A DNA stretch of 64,000 nt from positions 62,001 through 126,000 of the forward strand of contig NZ_LWHO01000002.1 of NCBI RefSeq assembly GCF_001642025.1. Reading direction: 5' to 3'. Source of the DNA: Cutibacterium namnetense (GTDB taxonomy: Bacteria > Actinomycetota > Actinomycetes > Propionibacteriales > Propionibacteriaceae). Under the pieces are notes generated by a model. The model did not search any database and was not told the DNA's origin. It saw only the letters and a program-made list of their open reading frames with translations. Shown one piece after another: positions 45,294 through 54,400 of the stretch (the stretch's first letter is position 1; every line of letters starts with the position of its first letter). The position numbers and the translations under genes were made by a program.

Positions 45294-45806
45294 ATGACGC
45301 TAGGTGTAATTCCGGGCAGGGCGAGTGCCATGTTCAATCTGGAGTACCCGCAGTCAGTCGTCGTGGTTGATGACTACGCGACCGCCCAGAAGGTTGTCGA
45401 CCACCTGTCCGATAAAGAATTCCCGGTTGAAAACCTCTGCATCGTCGGGACTGACCTCAAGACGATGGAGCGCGTTACCGGACGTCGCACTTGGGGGTCG
45501 GTGCTCAGCCAGGGAGCGGTGTCAGGAATCGGGATGGGTCTTCTGGTTGGCCTCATGATGATGTTTTTCACTACGGGTGAGGCTGTTTTCTCTCTGTTGT
45601 TGACTGGGCTCATCGTCGGTGTGGTTATCGGCATGATCACTGCCGCTATTACGTACTCGATGAGTGGTGGAGAGCGGGACTTCAACTCTGTCCAACAAGT
45701 CGTGGCTACCCACTATGAGGTGCTCGCTGAGCACAAGGTGGCCGCGCAAGCCCGTGAAATGGTGTCCGATATGCCGTTCATGAGGGCGAAGGCTTTCGAG
45801 GTCTGA
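45294..45806 (+). CDS. General stress protein 17M-like membrane protein
   Basis: A 170-aa protein with the N-terminal YflT-like segment SVVVVDDYATAQKVVDHLSD followed by two hydrophobic helices (about residues 70-120). Such proteins are induced by stress in Bacillus, but their function is unknown. It has a strong ribosome site (AAGGAGG) and is divergent from the MgtE-N-CBS gene. Confidence 0.83.
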   Translation: MTLGVIPGRASAMFNLEYPQSVVVVDDYATAQKVVDHLSDKEFPVENLCIVGTDLKTMERVTGRRTWGSVLSQGAVSGIGMGLLVGLMMMFFTTGEAVFSLLLTGLIVGVVIGMITAAITYSMSGGERDFNSVQQVVATHYEVLAEHKVAAQAREMVSDMPFMRAKAFEV

Positions 45807-45823
45807 TCTGTTTTGAGGGGCCT

Positions 45824-45890
45824 ACCGTCGGGTACACCTGACGGTGGTGGCAGTATCGGACAGTCCAAGCCGTCGGCAATTGGGGCCGAC
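45824..45890 (+). promoter_or_regulatory. Two hairpins in the leader of the CtaA-like gene
   Basis: A stem of five perfect pairs, extendable with a G-T pair, covers about 45825-45844. A second one is GTCGGC (45872-45877) with GCCGAC (45885-45890). They fill the 115-base gap before the CtaA-like gene and could be a terminator of the upstream gene plus a leader structure. Confidence 0.35.
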
Positions 45891-45920
45891 TAACGGCGAC
45901 CACCACCATCGAGGAATGTC

Positions 45921-46793
45921 ATGACTAGCACCGTCGCAACCAGGAATGCCGTACCAAAAGGAGGCGTGGTTCTCTTCGCTGTCACTGCCGTTGTCATCAC
46001 TGTCACCTTGGCGCTGGGATCGACGGTGTGTGCCACTGATGCCTCGGCATCGTGCCCAAACTGGCCCGGCTGTTATGTCGGTCGTCTCACCCCGTTGGAC
46101 GCCACCCAGCCGTGGGTCGAGTTCATCCATCGCGTCATTTCGGCCTCGATAGGTCTGCTTGCGGTTGCCAGCATCATCGTCGGCATGGTGTACCGACATG
46201 CCGACAAGCTGCTGGTTGCCCTCCCCATCGTGGCTCTGTTGGGGGCGTTGACGTCTGGCGTGTTCGGCATGATGACTATCAAGTGGGGGATTAACTCGGT
46301 TGAAGCCTCTTTCGACCTGCTTGCCGCGATTATCTCGATGGGAGCCATGTGGCGGGCTTACTTTGTCGCGTGTAAGCCTCGGTCGCCGTGGATCTGGAGT
46401 GGGCGGACCAAGCTTGGGATCGGAGCTGTTGCTTTCCTCATTGTTGGCCACTTCTTCGCTGTGCAGGTGGCCGGTTCCGGGTCTCTGACCCGTTGTATGG
46501 GCTGGGCGATGTTCGTGCGCGGTGCCGGGGATGGACCTCTCGCTGGCTGGGTTGCTCAGCAGGCCATTATGGGAATCGGAATGGTGCTCGCGATTGTCTT
46601 CCTGGTGGTTCGCTGGGGACGTCGTAGCGGCTGGGACATTCTCTGCGCTGTGCTTGTCATCATTGAGCTCGTCTCCGGGGTGCTTATTGCCGTCAATGGA
46701 TCTAGCCACGGCCTGGGAACCTTGCACGCGGTCCCCGCCGTGCTCATCCTCTGCCTGACTATGACGGCAACGATGCGTAGTGCCAGGGGCTGA
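45921..46793 (+). CDS. COX15/CtaA-like heme A synthase family protein
   Basis: A 290-aa membrane protein with about eight helices. CPNWPGCYVGRLTP and EFIHRVISASIGL are the COX15/CtaA signatures, including the conserved His in the first helix bundle. The family oxidises heme O to heme A for aa3-type terminal oxidases. No other heme or oxidase genes are in this window, so the role in this organism is inferred. Confidence 0.83.
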   Translation: MTSTVATRNAVPKGGVVLFAVTAVVITVTLALGSTVCATDASASCPNWPGCYVGRLTPLDATQPWVEFIHRVISASIGLLAVASIIVGMVYRHADKLLVALPIVALLGALTSGVFGMMTIKWGINSVEASFDLLAAIISMGAMWRAYFVACKPRSPWIWSGRTKLGIGAVAFLIVGHFFAVQVAGSGSLTRCMGWAMFVRGAGDGPLAGWVAQQAIMGIGMVLAIVFLVVRWGRRSGWDILCAVLVIIELVSGVLIAVNGSSHGLGTLHAVPAVLILCLTMTATMRSARG

Positions 46794-46893
46794 ACCCGGG
46801 GGACACCGCCAGTAGCAGGATCCGTGCTGCCTGGATTTGCAATTGCGTGGTTCTCTGGCGGGAAACGCCGCAGTTGCGTGCTTCAATACGTTT

Positions 46894-47114
46894 GTGGTCA
46901 CGTATCGGATCAGTGAAGTTGCTGCCCCCATCGGTGTCAGCGAAGACTCAGCGCGGAGGCTCGTGGCGGCTGACGTCCTACCTGCCCATAAAGGTCGCTC
47001 TGGCTGCCTCGCAACGACCTGGGTTTGGAAATAGGAAGTCGTGCTGTGACAGTGGTGAAATCCACCAACGTCGTGATCGAGACCGCCGGCCACACCGGCA
47101 AGACTCATTCATGA
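46894..47114 (+). pseudogene. Remnant of a HTH-TOBE (ModE-like) regulator upstream of modA
   Basis: The first part (46894-46983) reads as a MerR/excisionase-like HTH: TYRISEVAAPIGVSEDSARR, then LVAADVLP. It runs into a stop at 47032-47034. In another frame, from about 46992 to TGA 47112-47114, the DNA encodes LGLEIGSRAVTVVKSTNVVIE, the typical end of a TOBE domain. Actinobacterial HTH-TOBE proteins join these two parts through about 50-60 residues that are missing here. The TGA overlaps the modA start (ATGA), the usual coupling. It is therefore read as an internally deleted, frameshifted molybdate regulator. Confidence 0.75.
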
Positions 47115-47941
47115 GCAGCGTTATGAGGAATCGATCTGGTCGAGGCAGGATCGTGACGTGTGCTGTCGCTGTTGGCGCACTTATCATGACCGGGTGTGCC
47201 TCCGTAGGCCAGCAGTCAGCAAAGCCAGGCGCTCCCGGCACGATGTCGGGGTCGTCAGGCCCCACAGGCCAGATTAACGTGTACGCGGCAGCGTCACTGA
47301 CTTCTCCGTTCACCAGGATTGGCAAGCAACTGGAATCCACGCATCCGGGCCTCAAAGTGGTGCTTGTCTTCGCGGGCTCTTCGGAATTGGTGAGCCAGCT
47401 GTCTGCTGGTGCGAAGGGTGATGTTTTCGCCTCCGCAGATGAGGCCAATATGGATAAGGTCCTCAGAGCTGGGTTGGTGGGTGCAGAAAAACCGAAGTTG
47501 TTTGCAGCGAACCATTTAGCCATCGTTACTGCCCCGGGAAACCCTCATGGGATCTCATCCTTATCGGATTTAGTAAAGCCGAACGTGTCAGTAGTTGTCT
47601 GTGCGGAACAAGTTCCCTGTGGCGGGGCGACCAAGAGGGTCCTCAAGAAAGCTGGGGTTGGCCTCAACCCGGTCAGCGAGGAGAACTCGGTGACAAGCGT
47701 GCTGGGCAAGGTCACGTCAGGTCAGGCTGATGCTGGATTGGTTTACCGCACCGACGCGCAGGTCGCTGGGTCGGCAGTGGCTCGAGTCGACTTCCCAGAA
47801 TCCGATGCCGTGGTCAACCGCTATTCGATTGCGGTGATGAACGATTCTGGAAACAAGAAGGGGTCTGATCTTTTCGTGGCAGAGGTGACCGGACCTGAAG
47901 GGCAGAAAGTGCTCAGGGAGTACGGCTTTGTCAAGCCATGA
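47111..47941 (+). CDS. modA: Molybdate ABC transporter, substrate-binding lipoprotein
   Basis: A 276-aa lipoprotein with lipobox ALIMTGC near residue 30. The mature part begins INVYAAASLTSPF, then VLVFAGSSELVSQLSAGAKGD and VFASADEANMD, the ModA oxyanion site segments. The start at 47111 overlaps the stop of the regulator remnant; an open frame upstream to 46847 is the remnant DNA read in another frame. It delivers molybdate to ModBC. Confidence 0.93.
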   Translation: MSSVMRNRSGRGRIVTCAVAVGALIMTGCASVGQQSAKPGAPGTMSGSSGPTGQINVYAAASLTSPFTRIGKQLESTHPGLKVVLVFAGSSELVSQLSAGAKGDVFASADEANMDKVLRAGLVGAEKPKLFAANHLAIVTAPGNPHGISSLSDLVKPNVSVVVCAEQVPCGGATKRVLKKAGVGLNPVSEENSVTSVLGKVTSGQADAGLVYRTDAQVAGSAVARVDFPESDAVVNRYSIAVMNDSGNKKGSDLFVAEVTGPEGQKVLREYGFVKP

Positions 47942-47951
47942 GCACGTTGGG

Positions 47952-48716
47952 ATGCCGCTGCCACCATGGTTGGCGGTAGTTGCTGGACTGGTGGTTATCC
48001 TGCTCTTCCTGCCGATTCTCGGGCTGTGCTCCAGCGTGCCGTGGATGTCGTTGGGGCGATTGCTCTTCAGTGATTCGTCACTGATCGCCTTGTGGCTGAG
48101 CATACGGACCGCTGCTGCGGCGACGATACTTAGTATATCTCTAGGGCTTCCCCTGACGACCCTGCTGGCCAAGGGAAAGTTCCGGGGCATAGTCGTATTG
48201 AGGACGCTGGTGCTGTTACCTCTGGTTCTGCCGCCGGTCGTCAGTGGCTTGGCCCTGCTCGAAGCCTTCGGGAGGCACGGTCTGGTGGGACGACCATTGG
48301 CGGCGATTGGTATTGACGTTGCGTTCAGTACTGTCGCGGTTGTCATTGCCATGACGTTCGTGTCGTTGCCGTTTTTCGTGCTCACCGTGACCAGTGCACT
48401 GGAGTCGATGGACCCGCGAGTTGAGCAGGTCGCCATGACTTTGGGCGCACCACCCTCGAGAGTCTGGTGGACCGTCACCTTACCGTCGGTGCGGCGAGCA
48501 GTGGCCGCTGGTGCCGTGCTGGCGTTCGCTCGGGCCTTGGGCGAGTTCGGAGCCACCTTGACCTTTGCTGGGTCATTGCCCGGGGTGACCCGTACCCTTC
48601 CGTTGGAGATCTATCTGCAGCGTGAAGTGAATCCGCAGGTTTCCATGGCATTGTCGCTGCTGCTCATGGTGATTGCCGTTGCGGTGGTTGTTGGCGTTCA
48701 TGGCAGACATCGATGA
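47952..48716 (+). CDS. modB: Molybdate ABC transporter, permease
   Basis: A 254-aa inner-membrane protein with about five helices. The EAA loop reads VAMTLGAPPSRVWWTVTLP, followed by ALGEFGATLTFAGSLPG, the ModB hallmark. The ATG at 47952 follows the modA stop by ten bases. Its stop overlaps the modC start. Confidence 0.92.
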   Translation: MPLPPWLAVVAGLVVILLFLPILGLCSSVPWMSLGRLLFSDSSLIALWLSIRTAAAATILSISLGLPLTTLLAKGKFRGIVVLRTLVLLPLVLPPVVSGLALLEAFGRHGLVGRPLAAIGIDVAFSTVAVVIAMTFVSLPFFVLTVTSALESMDPRVEQVAMTLGAPPSRVWWTVTLPSVRRAVAAGAVLAFARALGEFGATLTFAGSLPGVTRTLPLEIYLQREVNPQVSMALSLLLMVIAVAVVVGVHGRHR

Positions 48717-49462
48717 GTGGGCTGGAAGTTGAGGTCCGCGTGAAGGACCGGGGAGTGCAGTTCGCCATGACGGTCCCAAGCGGAACGACGGTAGCGTTGG
48801 TCGGCCCCAATGGCGCCGGAAAGTCCACAGTGCTCGACGCGATGTGTGGTCTCCTGCAGCCCGACCGATGCCGAATCGTTCTTGATGGACGGGTGCTGAC
48901 CGCCGTTGATGGTGGCCATAAGTCCGCCGTGGTGCCTCCGTGGCACCGTGGTATCGGACTGCTGGGTCAGAAGGCGTTGTTGTTCGAGCATCTGAGCGTC
49001 GTTGACAACGTTGCCTACGGGTTGAGAGCACAAGGTTGGTCTGTTCGACGAGCCCGAGCTCGCGCCGACGAATGGCTGGAGGAGGTGGGCTTGGGGGGAC
49101 TGGGGCAGCATCGCCCGCGAGAGCTTTCAGGCGGTCAGGCGCAGCGAGTCGCTCTAGCGCGCACTTTAGCCGTCGAACCGAAAGTGGTGGCCTTGGACGA
49201 GCCTCTCGCTTGGTTGGACGTCGAGTCGGCCGGCGTCATCCGGGATGTGCTGTCCAGGCAGATGAGGGGGCGTACGTGCGTCATTGTTACTCACGACTGC
49301 AAGGACATTAGTGCTTTGGCTGATGTGTTGATCGTCATGGAGAAGGGCCATGTCGTCGATTCGGGGAGGACTGCCGAAATGTTGAGGCACCCGTCCAGCG
49401 CATTCCTGGCGACGTTGACTGGGGCCCCTACCAAGACGTGGGTGCCGCGAGAGCACGGTTAG
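48713..49462 (+). CDS. modC: Molybdate ABC transporter, ATP-binding protein
   Basis: A 249-aa ATPase with Walker A GPNGAGKST, signature LSGGQAQRVALARTLA, Walker B VVALDEPLAWLD and H-loop IVTHDCKD. It is shorter than classic ModC, because the C-terminal TOBE (molybdate-binding) domain is missing; about 240 residues cover only the ATPase core. It is the last gene of modABC. Confidence 0.9.
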   Translation: MSGLEVEVRVKDRGVQFAMTVPSGTTVALVGPNGAGKSTVLDAMCGLLQPDRCRIVLDGRVLTAVDGGHKSAVVPPWHRGIGLLGQKALLFEHLSVVDNVAYGLRAQGWSVRRARARADEWLEEVGLGGLGQHRPRELSGGQAQRVALARTLAVEPKVVALDEPLAWLDVESAGVIRDVLSRQMRGRTCVIVTHDCKDISALADVLIVMEKGHVVDSGRTAEMLRHPSSAFLATLTGAPTKTWVPREHG

Positions 49463-49515
49463 TGACAGGGTTCTTCGCAGTCGCGCAGTGAGATGCCGGT
49501 GCGATACTGGTGAGC

Positions 49516-50532
49516 ATGATGCAGTTGGTCGATCCGTTCGGGCGCACCGCGACGGACTTGCGCGTCTCGGTGACTGATCGGTGCAACTTGCATTGCACAT
49601 ATTGCATGCCGGCCGAGGGCATGGACTGGCTGGCTCGTAGCGACGTGTTGAGCGCGGACGAGATCATTCGACTGGTTCAGGTAGCTGTCAGCCAACTCGG
49701 CATTAGTAAGGTGCGATTTACTGGTGGTGAGCCCCTTGTGCGCCCAGAGATCGTGCGCATCGTCAGTGGCGTCAAGCGGCTGCGCACCGCATCGGGAAGG
49801 CCGGTCGAGGTGGCCCTGACCACCAATGGTCTGCTGCTGCCTAGATATCTCGATGCACTGGTCGAAGCTGGCCTTGACCGGGTCAACATTTCCCTCGACA
49901 CGCTGGATCGTGACCGGTACGCCCAGCTGGCCCGCCGCGATCGTCTGGATGATGTGCTGGTGGCCGTCGACCTGGCTGCGGCGAGCGGGCTGCAGCCGGT
50001 GAAGTTGAACACTGTCATCATGCGGGGCGTGAATGAGGTCGACATCGTGCCGTTGGCGAGGTTCGCGCTTGTACGCGGGCTAGAGCTCCGCTACATCGAG
50101 CAGATGCCCATCGGCCCACCCCAGTCGTGGCGGCGCGGAAGTATGGTTCCTGCTGCTGAGATCCTTGCCTCTCTGGGCAAGGAGTTCGAACTCTTTCCGG
50201 ATGTCGAGCCGCGTGGTTCAGCTCCGGCTGTGAGGTGGGGTGTGAAGGCTGATGCCACTCAACCGGGGGGACGCATCGGGATCATCGCGTCGGTGACGTC
50301 ACCGTTTTGTGCTGACTGCAGTCGAACGAGGCTCACCGCAGACGGTCAAGTTCGCAATTGTTTGTTTGCCCGGCAGGAAACTGATCTGCGAGAGCTATTG
50401 CGATCTGGGGCCGATGACCGTGCACTAGCCCAGGCCTGGATGGGAGCCCACGCGGCCAAGGCCGGCGGCCACGGCTTTGACGGTAACGGATTCGCCGTGC
50501 CCAGTCGGACAATGAGTGCAATCGGAGGATGA
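49516..50532 (+). CDS. moaA: GTP 3',8-cyclase MoaA
   Basis: A 338-aa radical SAM enzyme making the first molybdopterin precursor. The N-terminal cluster motif is CNLHCTYC, the C-terminal cluster region includes FCADCSRTRLTADG, and GEPLVRPEI is typical. GTG at 49510 and ATGs at 49516 and 49519 are all possible starts. It heads moaA-moaD-mobA, with overlapping or touching stops and starts. Confidence 0.95.
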   Translation: MMQLVDPFGRTATDLRVSVTDRCNLHCTYCMPAEGMDWLARSDVLSADEIIRLVQVAVSQLGISKVRFTGGEPLVRPEIVRIVSGVKRLRTASGRPVEVALTTNGLLLPRYLDALVEAGLDRVNISLDTLDRDRYAQLARRDRLDDVLVAVDLAAASGLQPVKLNTVIMRGVNEVDIVPLARFALVRGLELRYIEQMPIGPPQSWRRGSMVPAAEILASLGKEFELFPDVEPRGSAPAVRWGVKADATQPGGRIGIIASVTSPFCADCSRTRLTADGQVRNCLFARQETDLRELLRSGADDRALAQAWMGAHAAKAGGHGFDGNGFAVPSRTMSAIGG

Positions 50533-50534
50533 GG

Positions 50535-50768
50535 ATGCTCGTCAGATTCTTTGCCGGGGCCGCTGAGGCAGCTGGTACTGACTCGATGGAAGTTAACGCA
50601 GCCGATCTTGACTTGGCTGGGCTGATACACCAACTCGGGGCCGAGAACGAGGATTTGGCGCGAGTCGTTGCGCGATGCAGTTGTCTGGCAGATGGGATGC
50701 GTATTGAGGAAGGCCCGTTGGCGGGGGTTACTCAACTCGACGTCCTGCCGCCCTTCGCAGGTGGATGA
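50535..50768 (+). CDS. moaD: Molybdopterin synthase small (sulfur carrier) subunit
   Basis: A 77-aa ubiquitin-fold protein that ends in the required Gly-Gly (LPPFAGG), where sulfur is bound as thiocarboxylate. GGAGG lies six bases before the ATG at 50535; the ATG at 50529 is too close to it. It sits between moaA and mobA, and its large subunit, moaE, is about 9 kb downstream. Confidence 0.88.
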   Translation: MLVRFFAGAAEAAGTDSMEVNAADLDLAGLIHQLGAENEDLARVVARCSCLADGMRIEEGPLAGVTQLDVLPPFAGG

Positions 50769-51346
50769 TGCGTGCCGGTCTTGTGATTGCAGGTGGGCGG
50801 TCCGTGCGCATGGGTGTCGACAAGCGTGGTCTACTGCTCGATGGCATTCCCCTTCTGGAACGTACGGTGCAGGCAGTGGCATCGGTGTGTGACCGTGTCA
50901 TCGTTGTCGGATCGCGTCCAGCATGGTGGAGCGACGACAGGGTGCACTTCGTCCAGGAAAACCCCGCTGGCAGCGGCCCGGCGGCGGCAATAGCTGCCGG
51001 AGTCGACCTACTTGCCGACAGTCTGATCCATCCCGATGAGGTGATGGTACTGGCAGGAGACTTGGCCTACCCCTGGCGCGTCGTCGATCTGTTGACCAGC
51101 TCGGTCACGGTCCTGTCCGGTCGGGCATTAGTTGACATCGACGGGTATACCCAGTGGCTCGCCTCGGTCCTTCCATTCCCGGTCATCCGAGGGTGTGTCG
51201 GCGCGCAATCGAGCTGGGCAGATATGTCGGTGCGAAGCCTGTTCGACAGCGTCGACGTCGAACTTGTGCCTGTTGCCGAGGCGACAACAGATATCGACTC
51301 CCCGGCTCAGGCACAAGCTTTCGGCATCACGGTCGGGCCAACCTGA
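50765..51346 (+). CDS. mobA: Molybdenum cofactor guanylyltransferase
   Basis: A 193-aa nucleotidyltransferase. The GTP-binding start reads VIAGGRSVRMGVDKRGLLLDG, followed by VLAGDLAYPW at the metal site. MobA adds GMP to form bis-MGD, the cofactor form needed by NarG. It overlaps moaD by four bases and precedes narG by about 115 bases, which include a small TAGGG/CCCTA hairpin. Confidence 0.9.
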   Translation: MMRAGLVIAGGRSVRMGVDKRGLLLDGIPLLERTVQAVASVCDRVIVVGSRPAWWSDDRVHFVQENPAGSGPAAAIAAGVDLLADSLIHPDEVMVLAGDLAYPWRVVDLLTSSVTVLSGRALVDIDGYTQWLASVLPFPVIRGCVGAQSSWADMSVRSLFDSVDVELVPVAEATTDIDSPAQAQAFGITVGPT

Positions 51347-51460
51347 GAAGTGATAGGGTTAGCGCCCTACCCTAGACGGCTGTAGGCAGTACGGGCGGCC
51401 CGGATTGTCACTTGCCCCTTGGGTCCCAAAACATACTGTGAGCTAATGGGGAGGCCTGTC

Positions 51461-54400
51461 ATGGGTGAGCCGGTCACGGACGGGAAGGCGTCTGACGCGT
51501 TGCTCAAGTTGGGGAAGCACTTCACCCGCTGGCAAACCACCGATGACAACCGTGCAGTTTTTCGTGAGGGCGGACGCGCCGGAGATGCCTTCTACCGGAA
51601 TCGTTGGAGCCATGACAAGGTCGTCCGATCCACACATGGCGTGAACTGCACAGGTTCGTGTTCGTGGCAGGTCTACGTGCGCGACGGTCTGATCACGTGG
51701 GAATCTCAAGCAACCGATTACCCGACGACGGGTCCTGATCGTCCCGAATACGAGCCGCGGGGGTGCCCCAGAGGGGCAGCATTTTCGTGGTACACGTACT
51801 CACCGACCCGTGTCCGCTATCCCTACGTTCGTAGTGTGCTCCTCGAGATGTATCGCGACGCCAAGGCACGGTTGGGCGATCCGGTCGAGGCGTTTCATGA
51901 GATTTCGACTACGCCGGAGAAGCGTCGTCGCTATCAGCAGGCTCGTGGCAAGGGTGGGCTGGTGCGGGTCAGTTGGGACGAGGCTTTGGAGATAGCCGCC
52001 GCCAGCTATGTGAACACCATCAAGTACTACGGCCCCGACCGTTGTGTGTCGTTCTCGCCGATCCCAGCGATGAGTATCGTGTCGCACGCGATCGGCACCC
52101 GGTTCAACCACCTCATCGGCGGAGCGATGGCTAGCTTCTACGACTGGTACGCGGACTTACCCGTTGCCAGTCCGCAAGTCTTCGGTGACCAGACCGACGT
52201 GCCCGAATCGGGGGACTGGTGGGACGCCACCTATCTCATGATGTGGGGCTCGAATGTGCCGGTAACCCGAACTCCTGATGCACATTGGATGTCGGAGGTT
52301 CGCTATCGCGGCACCAAGGTCGTCACCGTGAGTCCGGACTATGCCGACAACGTTAAATTTGCCGATGACTGGCTCCCGGCACAGGCGGGTACGGACGCAG
52401 CCTTAGCGATGGCGATGGGACACGTGATCCTCAAGGAGAACTTCGTCGACAGGAAGACTGAATACTTCGACTCCTACGTCAAGAGGAACACCGACCTGGC
52501 TATGTTGGTGACCCTCGTTGAGCATCCTGATGGCCATGGCCTGACCGCCGGCAAGTTCGTCACGGAGGCGGATCTGGGCGAGGGTGCATCTGCCGGCAAT
52601 GGCGACGACGCCGCGAGGTTCAAAACCGTGATGTGGGACACGGCCACTGCAAGTCCCGTTGTCCCGAATGGCTCAATGGGCTTCCGGTATGGCGACCAGG
52701 CCGGACGTCGCTGGAACCTCGAGCTAGGCGACGTTGAACCGGCGCTGTCAATGATGGAAACCGAAGATTCGTACGGGGTCGAAGTGGCGCTGCCATGCTT
52801 CGAAGATCCGTGCGGCGCCGGTTCGATCATTCATCGCGGCGTACCTGCCCGCCAGATCAATGGGCAACTGGTTACCACCGTGTTCGACCTCATGCTGGCC
52901 CAGTACGGTGTCGGACGGGATGGCCTTCCCGGGCAGTGGCCCGAATCCTACGACGATCCGCGAGCTCCCTACACACCCGCATGGCAAGCTGAGATCACCT
53001 CTGTCCCTCCCGCCCAGTGCATCAAGACCGCACGTGAGTTCGCGAAGAATTCCGCGGAGTCCAAGGGGCGGTCGATGATCATCATTGGTGCCGGTATTTG
53101 TCATTGGTACCACGCCGATGTCACCTACCGGTCGATCATCGCCCTGCTCATGATGACTGGCTGCATTGGGCGCAACGGTGGTGGCTGGGCCCATTACGTC
53201 GGCCAGGAGAAATGCCGACCGATGACCGGATGGTTCAGTATGGCCAATGCCATGGACTGGGCGCGTCCGGCACGTACCGTCAACGGCACATCATACTGGT
53301 ACATGCACACTGACCAATGGCGTACGGACGGGAACTCGACGGAGCTAGTGAAGTCGCCTCTGGCCGTCGGTGGCATGCGTCCGCAGCACACCGCTGACGC
53401 CCTCGCCCAGTCGGCGCGGATGGGGTGGATGCCGTTCTACCCGCAGTTCGACCGCAACCCTCTCGACGTAGCCGATGAGGCTCAGGCGGCGGTTGATCGT
53501 GGCGAGTTCCCGGATGTGACCAGTTACGTCACAGCCAAGCTTGAGTCAGGGGAATTGCATTCAGCGATTGAAGACGTGGATGCTTCCCAAAACTGGCCGC
53601 GGACAATGATCTTATGGCGGTCGAATTTCTTCGGCTCTTCAGCTAAGGGCGGTGAGTACTTCCAGAAATACCTTCTTGGTACCCATAACAATGTCTTGGG
53701 TATGGAGCAGCCCGGCGAACGACGCCCCGATGAGATTGCATGGCATGACCGGGCGCCGGAGGGCAAACTCGACCTGCTGATCACAGCTGATTTCCGCATG
53801 ACGTCCTCCACGTTGCTCAGTGATGTGGTATTCCCGGCGGCCACGTGGTACGAGAAACACGATATCAACACCACCGACATGCATCCCTATGTGCATGCTT
53901 TCAGCGCAGCGATCGACCCACCGTGGGAGGCGCGTACTGACTTCCAGCTGTTCAACGACCTGGCTCGCGCGATTTCACAGTTGGGTGCCACGCACCTAGG
54001 AAAGCGTCGCGATGTGGTCGCGGTGCCGCTCCAGCACGACACACTCGGCGAGGTCAAGCAGCCCGGGGGACATGCTGTTGACTGGAAACGTGAAGGGGTG
54101 CCAGCGAGCCCGGGGGTCAACATGCCGGCGCTGGCTGTGGTTGAGCGGGATTATGGTGCCATCGCCGACAAGCTGGCGACTGTCGGACCGCTTGCCGACG
54201 AACTGGGCTTCACGGTTAAGAACGTGCATTACGACGTCAGGGAACAGGTGCAGCAGCTGGCTGCTTCGCACGGCGTCTTCCCCTCTGGTCCAGCTGCCGG
54301 ACGGCCAGCGGTGGACACCGACCAACGTATGGCCGAGGCGATCTTGTCGTTCTCGGGTACCACGAACGGCAAGCTTGCGGTGTCGGGATTCCGGGATCTT

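Noticed and set aside
45822-47108. Reverse-strand open frame of 428 codons over the CtaA-like gene
   Set aside because: It is low-complexity (His/Arg/Ser-rich) and antisense to a clear membrane protein gene; a shadow of high-GC coding.
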